Positions 8,032-14,546 of a DNA stretch of 35,517 bases are shown here, one piece after another. The stretch spans positions 1 to 35,517 of the forward strand of contig DVGZ01000004.1 of NCBI GenBank assembly GCA_018712435.1, in the 5' to 3' direction. How positions within the stretch are numbered: the stretch's first letter is position 1; every line of letters starts with the position of its first letter. This DNA comes from Candidatus Caccousia avicola. Its GTDB lineage: Bacteria; Bacillota; Clostridia; Oscillospirales; Acutalibacteraceae. The notes under the pieces were generated by a model, which saw only the letters and a program-made list of their open reading frames with translations, did not search any database and had not been told where the DNA came from. A program made the translations under genes and the position numbers.

Positions 8032-8195
8032 AATTTCCCTGTTTTTCAGCTTCTTTCGCCAAATTTTTCCATGGAAAATCGCAGAGAGTTGTCAAACAAT
8101 ATATAAAGTTTTCAACAATCACCACAATGTGCACAAAGCAAAACTTTCCATAAAGCGGCCGATTCGGTGAGTAAGCCAAACTTTTCTCCGAGCTG

Positions 8196-8223
8196 TTGAC
8201 GAGGCAATGAATTGTGATATAAT
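8196..8223 (+). promoter_or_regulatory. Promoter of the HPr gene
   Basis: TTGACG at 8196-8201 and TATAAT at 8218-8223 with 16 bases between; TG one base before the -10 adds an extended element. The leader to the start codon is about 80 bases. The rest of the 277-base gap from trmD is AT-rich and shows no gene that I can support. Confidence 0.85.
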
Positions 8224-8308
8224 AGCCTTAAATCATAAAAGTGATTGCTCTCAGCAGCAGCATTTGGATGTGCGGAAAGAATCTTGATAAGCTAGGAGTG
8301 GATTTAAA

Positions 8309-8572
8309 ATGTGTGTCAAAGAGGTTATGGTTCAGAATCAGGTGGGCCTCCATGCCCGTCCGGCAACGTTCTTCATCCAGAAGGCGAACGAGTTCAAATC
8401 CTCCATCTGGGTGGAAAAGGAAGAGCGCCGCGTAAACGCGAAGAGCCTTCTGGGCGTCCTGTCCCTCGGTATCGTGGGGGGCACCAACATCCGCATCATT
8501 GCGGACGGTTCCGATGAAGAGGAAGCTGTCAGCAGTCTGGTGGAGCTGGTCAAGTCCGGCTTTGCTGAGTAA
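8309..8572 (+). CDS. HPr family phosphocarrier protein
   Basis: The 87-residue protein has both regulatory sites of Firmicute HPr: His15 in VGLHARPAT, phosphorylated by enzyme I in sugar transport, and Ser46 in NAKSLLGVLSLG, the target of HPr kinase that drives CcpA-mediated catabolite control. With His15 present it can work as a PTS carrier and is not a Crh-type protein. It is not next to ptsI or any transporter but stands alone with its own promoter and terminator between trmD and uvrC. The start ATG at 8309 follows TAGGAG. Whether it is the cell's main HPr cannot be told from this window. Confidence 0.95.
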   Translation: MCVKEVMVQNQVGLHARPATFFIQKANEFKSSIWVEKEERRVNAKSLLGVLSLGIVGGTNIRIIADGSDEEEAVSSLVELVKSGFAE

Positions 8573-8606
8573 TTTGGCGCACAGCGGCAAAATCCCTGTG
8601 AAGTAT

Positions 8607-8663
8607 AAGGCTGTCTCCCCGTGCGTGCCGGTGTGGGCCGCGCGCGAAAGAGACGGCCTTTTT
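8607..8663 (+). terminator. Terminator after the HPr gene
   Basis: AAGGCTGTCTC (8607-8617) pairs with GAGACGGCCTT (8650-8660) as an 11-bp stem with one G-T pair; TTT follows, continuing a T5 run. The loop is GC-rich and may fold further. Confidence 0.75.
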
Positions 8664-8697
8664 GCTGTCTGCGTTCTGTGAGAAAGGAGGAAAGCCC

Positions 8698-10578
8698 ATG
8701 GATGAGCACCGCCGCCACATCCGCGAGCTGCGGGCCCGCGCGATGCGTCTCCCGCTGCTTCCCGGCGTTTATCTGATGCACGACAAAACCGGAAAGATTA
8801 TCTATGTCGGAAAGGCAAAGGCGCTGAAAAATCGTGTGAGCCAGTATTTCGGCAGCGAACGCCATCACGATCGCAAGGTGCGGCAGATGGTCGCCAACGT
8901 CGAATATTTTGAATACATCATTACCGACAGCGAGTTCGAAGCCCTTGTTCTGGAATGCAGCCTGATCAAGCAGCATACGCCGAAATATAACATCCTGCTC
9001 AAAGATGACAAGGGATACCATTATATTCGCATCACCCGGGAAGCCTGGCCGCGTATTTCCCAGGCAAAGCAGATTCTGGACGATGGAGCCACCTATTTGG
9101 GGCCGTATGTCAGTTCATGGGCGACCAAGGAGAGCGTTGACGAAACGCTGAAAATCTTCCGTCTGCCCTCCTGCACGCGGCGTTTCCCGCAGGATATCAA
9201 AAAAGCCCGGCCCTGCCTGAACTATTATATCAAGCAGTGCTGCGCTCCGTGCAAGGGAGAAATCAGCTGCAAGGAGTACAACGAGATCGTGAATGAGGCG
9301 GTGGAATTCCTGCGCGGCGGCAGCGGGAACAGTGTGCGGACCTTGACGGAGCGCATGAACGAGGCGGCGGAAGCGCTGGAATTTGAGCGCGCCGCGCGGA
9401 TTCGCGACCGGCTGGAAGCCGTGAAGAAGATCCGAGAACGCCAGAAGGTGGTGGCCGTGCGCGTGCCGGAGCAGGATGTGATTGCGCTGGCGCAGGGGCC
9501 GTCGAACGCATGCTTTGAGGTGTTCCGCTTTCAGCAGGGGCGGCTGTGCGACCGGGAAAGCTTTCTGCTTTCCGATATCGGGGACCCCAAGGCGGCGCGC
9601 GCGGAGTTTCTCGAACGGTATTACACGATGCGGGACCGCATCCCGCCCCGAATCAGTCTGGACGGCCCGGCGGCTTCCATGGAGCTGATCGCGCGCTGGC
9701 TTTCGGAGAAGGCCGGGCGTAAGGTGACGATCTCTCTGCCACAGCGCGGGGAACAAAAGGATTTACTGGAAATGTGCCGCAGCAACGCGGCGGAGCAGGT
9801 GGCGCAGTCGACGGGGCGCACCGGGCGCGAGACGTCCGCGCTCGATGAGCTGGCCCGGCTGCTGGGCTTGGATAAGCCGCCCGCCTACATTGAGTCGTAC
9901 GATATCAGTAATCTGGCGGGAGGGGAGAACGTCGCGGGCATGGTGGTCTTTGAGGACGGCCGCCCGCTCAAGAGCGCGTACCGCAAGTTCAGCATCCAGT
10001 CCGTGCAGGGACAGGACGATTACGCCTCCATGCAGGAGGTCATCACCCGCCGGTTTCAGGAATATTTCCGCCAGAAGGACAGCGGCGAGGGCTTCGGGCG
10101 AAAGCCGGATCTGATTTTGCTCGACGGCGGAAAGGGCCATGTGGCGGCGGTGCGTCCGGTGCTGGAATCCATGGGACTGGGCGATATTCCGCTGTTCGGT
10201 ATGGTGAAGGACGATAAGCACCGCACCCGCGCCATCGCGCTCGACGGCGGGGAGATTTCGATCCATTCGCACCGGGCGGCGTTCACGCTGGTGGGCGCGA
10301 TTCAGGAGGAGGTTCACCGCTTTGCCATCGGGTATCACCGTCAGAAGCGGAAAAAGGCGGTCATCGGTTCCTCGCTGCTGGAAATCCCCGGCGTCGGCCC
10401 GACCCGGGCGAAGGCGCTGCTGCGCCACTTCCAGACCATCTCCGCCATTCAGAACGCGGATCTCGCGGAGCTGGAGGGCGCGCCGCATATGACGAAGCCC
10501 GCGGCCCGTGCGGTGTATGATTATTATCATCCCGAGGAAAAAGCCGCACTTGACAAGGAAAGCGGATTGATGGGATAA
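8698..10578 (+). CDS. uvrC: Excinuclease ABC subunit UvrC
   Basis: The 626-residue nuclease makes both incisions in nucleotide excision repair with UvrA and UvrB. In order are the GIY-YIG domain (about 12-100, PGVYLMHDKTGKIIYVGKAK), a Cys cluster segment (ARPCLNYYIKQCCAPC), the UVR UvrB-binding motif (about 215-250), the RNase H-like nuclease half (YDISNLAGGENVAGMVVFEDGRPLKSAYRKF, DLILLDGGKGH) and C-terminal helix-hairpin-helix motifs (LLEIPGVGPTRAKALLRHF). ATG at 8698 follows AAAGGAGG; the frame is open for 12 codons further up with no ribosome binding site. A 48-base gap separates it from rsmD. Confidence 0.97.
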   Translation: MDEHRRHIRELRARAMRLPLLPGVYLMHDKTGKIIYVGKAKALKNRVSQYFGSERHHDRKVRQMVANVEYFEYIITDSEFEALVLECSLIKQHTPKYNILLKDDKGYHYIRITREAWPRISQAKQILDDGATYLGPYVSSWATKESVDETLKIFRLPSCTRRFPQDIKKARPCLNYYIKQCCAPCKGEISCKEYNEIVNEAVEFLRGGSGNSVRTLTERMNEAAEALEFERAARIRDRLEAVKKIRERQKVVAVRVPEQDVIALAQGPSNACFEVFRFQQGRLCDRESFLLSDIGDPKAARAEFLERYYTMRDRIPPRISLDGPAASMELIARWLSEKAGRKVTISLPQRGEQKDLLEMCRSNAAEQVAQSTGRTGRETSALDELARLLGLDKPPAYIESYDISNLAGGENVAGMVVFEDGRPLKSAYRKFSIQSVQGQDDYASMQEVITRRFQEYFRQKDSGEGFGRKPDLILLDGGKGHVAAVRPVLESMGLGDIPLFGMVKDDKHRTRAIALDGGEISIHSHRAAFTLVGAIQEEVHRFAIGYHRQKRKKAVIGSSLLEIPGVGPTRAKALLRHFQTISAIQNADLAELEGAPHMTKPAARAVYDYYHPEEKAALDKESGLMG

Positions 10579-10626
10579 TAGGACAGCGATATTGCGCCCC
10601 GGCGCGGAATTCGGAGGAGACAGCGT

Positions 10627-11187
10627 ATGCGAGTGATAACAGGGAGCGCCCGCGGAAGGCGGCTGATTACACTGGAGGGGGAGGATGTGCGCCCCACCAC
10701 CGATCGGGTCAAGGAGGCCATGTTCAGCGCCGTCCAGTTTGAGGTGGAGGGACGGCAGGTGCTGGATTTGTTTGCCGGATCGGGGCAGATGGCTGTCGAA
10801 GCGCTGAGCCGTGGAGCCGCGCGCGCCGTTTTGGTGGACGCGGCGAAGGCGTCGCTGGCGGTGGCGGAAAAGAATCTCACGTCGACCGGCCTGCGGGATC
10901 GGGCTGTTCTGGTGAACGCGGATTTTTCGTCCTATCTCGCTTCCTGCCGGGAGCGGTTTGATCTGGTGTTTCTCGATCCCCCGTACCGGACAGGCCTGCT
11001 GCAGCGCGCCCTGCCGCTGGTGGAGCAGCACATGAATCCCGGCGGAACGATTTTGTGCGAGCATCCTCTGGGAGAGGAGATGCCCGAAGTGGTTGGGAGC
11101 TTTGTCCAATACCGCTCCCATAAATATGGAAAGATACAGGTAACGCTATATCGCCGTCAGGCGGAGGAAGGGCGGGAACAGGAATGA
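10627..11187 (+). CDS. rsmD: 16S rRNA (guanine966-N2)-methyltransferase RsmD
   Basis: The 186-residue methyltransferase shows the family start MRVITGSARGRRL, a PTTDRVKEAMFS segment, the SAM-binding LDLFAGSGQMAVEALSRGA (motif I) and the catalytic FLDPPY (motif IV). It modifies G966 in the small subunit rRNA. ATG at 10627 follows GGAGGAGACAGCGT. Its end overlaps coaD by four bases (ATGA), so the two are coupled in translation, a common pairing in Firmicutes. Confidence 0.95.
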   Translation: MRVITGSARGRRLITLEGEDVRPTTDRVKEAMFSAVQFEVEGRQVLDLFAGSGQMAVEALSRGAARAVLVDAAKASLAVAEKNLTSTGLRDRAVLVNADFSSYLASCRERFDLVFLDPPYRTGLLQRALPLVEQHMNPGGTILCEHPLGEEMPEVVGSFVQYRSHKYGKIQVTLYRRQAEEGREQE

Positions 11188-11672
11188 GAACGGCAATTTG
11201 TCCCGGAAGCTTTGATCCGGTAACGCTTGGACATATGGATATCATCCGGCGCGCGGCGAAAATTTTCGATCGGGTGATTGTGGCGGTGATGGTCAATCCC
11301 GCGAAAAAGACCGCGTTCACGCTCGATGAAAGAATTCTCCTTCTGAAAAAGGCGACGAAAGAAATGGAGGGCGTGGAGGTCGTTGGGTTTGAGGGCTTTC
11401 TGGCCGACTATGCGCGGATGCGGGACGCCTGCGCGATCGTCAAGGGTCTGCGGGCTGTTTCGGATTTTGAATATGAGTTTCAGATGGCGCTGATCAACCA
11501 GAAGCTGAACGCCGAGCTGGAAACGATGTTTCTCACCACGCAGGCGCAGAATATGTACCTGAGTTCCAGTATGGTCAAGGATATCGCAAGCTTTGGGGGA
11601 GATATTTCCTCCTTTGTGCCTGCCTGCATCCTGGAGGATATTCAGCAGCGGCTGTGTAAGGGGGAAAACTGA
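11184..11672 (+). CDS. coaD: Phosphopantetheine adenylyltransferase CoaD
   Basis: The 162-residue nucleotidyltransferase catalyses the fourth step of coenzyme A synthesis. It shows the start ICPGSFDPVTLGHMDIIRRAA with the (H/T)xGH nucleotide-binding motif as TLGH, KGLRAVSDFEYEFQMALIN, and the SSSMVKDIASFGGD motif near the C terminus. Length and layout are typical. It overlaps rsmD by four bases and is followed after one base by the next gene. Confidence 0.96.
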   Translation: MRTAICPGSFDPVTLGHMDIIRRAAKIFDRVIVAVMVNPAKKTAFTLDERILLLKKATKEMEGVEVVGFEGFLADYARMRDACAIVKGLRAVSDFEYEFQMALINQKLNAELETMFLTTQAQNMYLSSSMVKDIASFGGDISSFVPACILEDIQQRLCKGEN

Positions 11673-11673
11673 G

Positions 11674-12159
11674 ATGAACGAAAAAATGAATGTGGAAGAG
11701 CTGCTGGACGAGCTCTACGACATGGTGGAAAAAGCCTGGAACTTTCCTCTGAGCCGCGGACGGGCCATGCTGGATGTGGAGGAGGTCAAGGACATTCTGG
11801 AGGAGATCCGCGAGGCGATGCCGCAGGAGATCCGACAGGCCAAGGCGATTGTCGCGGATCGCACTCAGATCATCAGCGACGCGAAGCGCGAAGCGGAGAC
11901 GATCGTGCGCGTGGCGGAGGAACGGGCGCGCGCGATGGTGAACCAGGACGAGATCGTCAAGCAGGCGCAGCAGAAGGCGAATGAGATGCTGGCACAGGCG
12001 CAGACCCGGTTTCGCAAAATGCAGAAGGCGTGCAATGTGTACATCGACGACCTGATGCAGCGCACGGACGAGGGGCTGACGGCCAATCTCGCTGAGCTGC
12101 GCAAGACACGTCAGGAAATCAAAGCTTCCCTGCGATCCGGTCAGCAGAACCAGAATTGA
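11674..12159 (+). CDS. Coiled-coil protein of unknown function downstream of coaD
   Basis: The 161-residue protein is hydrophilic and nearly all helical. The first 50 residues are rich in acidic residues and contain WNFPLSRGRAMLDVEEVKDILEEIREAMPQEI; residues 55-110 form a coiled coil resembling the stalk of ATP synthase b/E-type subunits (AKREAETIVRVAEERARAMVNQDEIVKQAQQKANEMLAQAQ). There is no membrane segment. Similar genes sit beside coaD in other Clostridia and are often labelled ATPase-like, but I know of no firm function. ATG at 11674 is chosen because it follows AAGGGGGAAAACTGAG; the longer frame reaches into coaD. Confidence 0.85.
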   Translation: MNEKMNVEELLDELYDMVEKAWNFPLSRGRAMLDVEEVKDILEEIREAMPQEIRQAKAIVADRTQIISDAKREAETIVRVAEERARAMVNQDEIVKQAQQKANEMLAQAQTRFRKMQKACNVYIDDLMQRTDEGLTANLAELRKTRQEIKASLRSGQQNQN

Positions 12160-12209
12160 CCGTTTTGAAAATTTATTGAAAGTTCATACAGGAAAAATTT
12201 TCCTCTGCT

Positions 12210-12256
12210 CCCCTGTCACCCCGTACGATATCTGGTATGGGTTGGCGGGGGATTTT
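12210..12256 (+). terminator. Terminator closing the uvrC-rsmD-coaD block
   Basis: A 17-bp stem (12210-12226 with 12235-12251) has three G-T pairs and one mismatch, an 8-base loop and ATTTT after it. It separates the coaD block from the mraZ promoter. Confidence 0.78.
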
Positions 12257-12330
12257 ACATAATATGGTGTTTTCGCCGCGATTTTGCGAATTTTGTCGAA
12301 AAAAGAGTTAACATAATTGTGATCTTTCGG

Positions 12331-12359
12331 TTGCATTTTTGTAATGAATCGAGTATAAT
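12331..12359 (+). promoter_or_regulatory. Promoter of the dcw cluster (mraZ promoter)
   Basis: TTGCAT at 12331-12336 and TATAAT at 12354-12359 with 17 bases between. The MraZ-type repeats begin 14 bases after the -10. This is the only strong promoter I see between mraZ and the region before ftsZ, so it may drive most of the cluster. Confidence 0.85.
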
Positions 12360-12372
12360 CAAATCAATAAAT

Positions 12373-12398
12373 GTGGAGGCGGGTGGAGGATAGTGCCA
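12373..12398 (+). promoter_or_regulatory. MraZ-binding direct repeats
   Basis: GTGGAGG occurs at 12373 and 12383, with a weaker GTGCCA at 12393, at exactly 10-base spacing, just after the transcription start of mraZ. Tandem repeats of a GTGG/TGGG-like box at 10-base period upstream of mraZ are the known binding sites of MraZ in other bacteria, where it represses its own operon. Confidence 0.75.
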
Positions 12399-12436
12399 CA
12401 AGATGGTTGATCCGTGAGGGATCTCCACCGTTTTTA
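12382..12436 (+). promoter_or_regulatory. Structured mraZ leader with terminator-like T-run
   Basis: GGTGGAG (12382-12388) can pair with CTCCACC (12423-12429), followed by GTTTTTATT up to the ATG at 12439. A competing local hairpin is GATCC-GTGAG-GGATC (12409-12423). The T-run occupies the place where the ribosome binding site should be; the only GAGGG (12416-12420) is 18 bases from the start codon. It may act as an attenuator. Confidence 0.45.
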
Positions 12437-12438
12437 TT

Positions 12439-12858
12439 ATGTTGATAGGCGAGTACCAGCATAATATCGACCCGAAGGGCCGTGTGATCGTTCCCTCCAA
12501 ATTCCGGGAGGATTTGGGGGAACGTTTTTATGTCACAAAGGGTCTGGACGGCTGCCTCTTCGTTTTATCTCCCACGGAATGGGACAAGCTCCAGGAGAAA
12601 ATCATGGCGATGCCGATCAGCAAGGCGCGCAGCTTGCAGCGGTTTTTCTTTTCCGGGGCCGCCGAAATGGAACCGGACAAGCAGGGGAGAATCCTGCTGC
12701 CGCAGCATCTCCGCGAGTATGCCGGTCTGACAAAGGACGTGGCCTTTATCGGCGCGTCGCGCCGCGCGGAGCTTTGGGACGCTGCCCGTTGGAGAGAATT
12801 CAACTCCGGTCTGACGGAGGAGGCCATCGCGGAAGCGATGGATGAGCTCGAACTGTGA
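12439..12858 (+). CDS. mraZ: Transcriptional regulator MraZ
   Basis: The 139-residue protein is the dcw cluster regulator, a ring-forming relative of AbrB-type DNA-binding proteins. Two halves repeat the family motif: GEYQHNIDPKGRVIVPSKFRE at the N terminus and MEPDKQGRILLPQHLREYA at about 75-95. It is expected to bind the 10-base repeats just upstream and repress its own operon. The ATG at 12439 fits the conserved N terminus MLIGEYQH, although no ribosome binding site is at the normal distance. The end is 17 bases before rsmH. Confidence 0.96.
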   Translation: MLIGEYQHNIDPKGRVIVPSKFREDLGERFYVTKGLDGCLFVLSPTEWDKLQEKIMAMPISKARSLQRFFFSGAAEMEPDKQGRILLPQHLREYAGLTKDVAFIGASRRAELWDAARWREFNSGLTEEAIAEAMDELEL

Positions 12859-12875
12859 GTACGGAGGAACGATCC

Positions 12876-13823
12876 ATGGAATTCAGTCATATCCCGGTTT
12901 TGTTTCAGGAAACCATTGACTCCCTGCACATACGCCCGGACGGCACTTATGTCGACGGGACAGCGGGAGGGGGAGGCCACTCGCAGGCTATTCTCGACAA
13001 GCTGACGACCGGAACCCTGCTTTCCATCGATCAGGATCCCGACGCTATCGCCGTGGTGACGCGGCGGTTTGCCGGAAATCCGTGTTCCCTCGTGCGGCAG
13101 GCGAATTTTTCCCAGATGGCCCGTGTGGCGCGGGAAGCCGGGATCGATCGGGTGGACGGCGTTCTGCTGGACATCGGCGTTTCCTCGCATCAGCTGGACA
13201 CGCCGGAGAGAGGCTTTTCTTATCACAGCGACGCGCCGCTTGACATGCGCATGAGCCAGTCGGGGCCCACGGCGGCCGATCTGGTCAACACGCTTTCCTG
13301 GCAGGAGCTGGCGGATATTTTCCGCCGGTACGGCGAAGAAAAAAGCGCCCGTTCTATCGCGCAGGCGATTGTCCGGGCCAGGGAGGACAAGCCGATCGAG
13401 ACGACGCTGGAGCTGGCGGAGCTGGTGAAAGCGAGCGTTCCCGCGGCAGTCCGGCGGGAGCCGGGGCATCCGGCTCGGAAAACCTTTCAGGCGCTTCGCA
13501 TTGCCGTCAATGGGGAGCTGGACAGGCTTTCCGAGGGCTTGGACGCCGCGTTTTCCCTTTTGCGGCCCGGCGGGCGGCTGGCGGTCATCACGTTCCATTC
13601 GCTGGAGGATCGCATGGTCAAGCAGAGAATGGCCGTGTGGTGCGAGGGCTGTACCTGTCCTCCGGATTTTCCGGTGTGTGTCTGCGGCAAAAAGCCAAGG
13701 GCTGAGCTGGTCTATAAAAAGGGTCTGGCCCCGAGCGAACGGGAGCTGGAGGAAAATCCCCGCAGCAGGAGCGCGCGGCTCCGTGTGTGCGTCAAGCTGC
13801 GGGACAATGCATTGGACGATTAA
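12876..13823 (+). CDS. rsmH: 16S rRNA (cytosine1402-N4)-methyltransferase RsmH (MraW)
   Basis: The 315-residue enzyme methylates C1402 in the decoding centre. It shows HIPVLFQETIDSL, the SAM-binding VDGTAGGGGHS, LLDIGVSSHQLDTPERGFSY, LDMRMSQSG and the C-terminal VITFHSLEDRMVKQ. I chose ATG at 12876, preceded by CGGAGGAACGATCC; an in-frame GTG at 12855 overlaps the mraZ stop and has no site. It is second in the cluster, as usual. Confidence 0.96.
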   Translation: MEFSHIPVLFQETIDSLHIRPDGTYVDGTAGGGGHSQAILDKLTTGTLLSIDQDPDAIAVVTRRFAGNPCSLVRQANFSQMARVAREAGIDRVDGVLLDIGVSSHQLDTPERGFSYHSDAPLDMRMSQSGPTAADLVNTLSWQELADIFRRYGEEKSARSIAQAIVRAREDKPIETTLELAELVKASVPAAVRREPGHPARKTFQALRIAVNGELDRLSEGLDAAFSLLRPGGRLAVITFHSLEDRMVKQRMAVWCEGCTCPPDFPVCVCGKKPRAELVYKKGLAPSERELEENPRSRSARLRVCVKLRDNALDD

Positions 13824-13894
13824 GGATAAGGACATAGAAAAATTCCGCGTGAACAGCGCGGCAAAATGAAGTTCCGCAGGGAGGGAATGGAAGC

Positions 13895-14392
13895 ATGGCG
13901 GTTTCAAACAACACAGCCTATGATTTTGCGAGGTTTGAGCCTAAACGACGGGAGCAAGCCCCGGAAATTCAAAAGAATAACGTCATTCCGCTTCCGAAGG
14001 AACAGATTGAGAAAAACGCAAGACCGCGTCTGCATCCGCTCCGTGTTGTTTCCACTCTGGCGGTGATGCTCGTGATTCTCGCGACGGTCGGAAGTCTGGT
14101 ATACGGCCAGGTACGGCTGACGGAGCTAACGGACAGCATCAACAGCACGGAAAAAGCGCTTTCGGAAAGCGAGAGCGTTTATACGCAGCTTCAGATGAAA
14201 TCGGACGCGCTCATGTCGCTCGATTCGGTGGAAGCCTACGCGGAACAGAATTTGGGGATGCGCAAGGCGGAAAAGGATCAGGTGGAATACATCAGCATGG
14301 CGCAGGAGGATCAGGGAACGGTTTTGCAGGACGCCGGAGGCCAGGGGATTCTGGATCAGATTTGGAATTGGTTCCAGCAGCTTCTGGGCTGA
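13895..14392 (+). CDS. ftsL: FtsL-like septum formation protein
   Basis: The 165-residue bitopic protein has a cytoplasmic tail of about 48 residues, one membrane segment (about 51-70, STLAVMLVILATVGSLVYGQ) and an extracellular coiled coil (about 72-115). The order rsmH - small bitopic coiled-coil protein - PBP identifies it as FtsL, which joins DivIB and DivIC in the divisome and supports the septal synthase. A C-terminal extension ends in an amphipathic tryptophan-containing stretch (DQIWNWFQQLLG). Sequence conservation in this family is low, so the assignment rests mostly on position and topology. ATG at 13895 follows AGGGAGGG. Confidence 0.88.
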   Translation: MAVSNNTAYDFARFEPKRREQAPEIQKNNVIPLPKEQIEKNARPRLHPLRVVSTLAVMLVILATVGSLVYGQVRLTELTDSINSTEKALSESESVYTQLQMKSDALMSLDSVEAYAEQNLGMRKAEKDQVEYISMAQEDQGTVLQDAGGQGILDQIWNWFQQLLG

Positions 14393-14463
14393 CGGGGAAT
14401 AATTTTTCCCTTTCTACAATAAGTATAAAATACCGTTTTTTGTAATGTTGAGATAGGATTGAG

Positions 14464-14515
14464 TTGACAAAAGGAAAAATGGAAGTTAAGAGATATTCTT
14501 GACTTCCATTTTTCC
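14464..14515 (+). other. Long stem-loop in the ftsL-PBP gap
   Basis: A perfect 14-bp inverted repeat (14473-14486 with 14502-14515) is extended inward by five more pairs (TAAGA with TCTTG, one G-T), leaving a GATAT loop. It sits 31 bases before the PBP start codon. There is no T-run after the 3' arm, but TTTTT is inside it. TTGACA at 14464-14469 is a good -35, yet the matching -10 (TAAGAG at 14487) is weak. It may be a processing site, attenuator or operator. Confidence 0.6.
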
Positions 14516-14546
14516 ATAAGCGGAGAGAAAGGCGGGAAGCAAAGGT

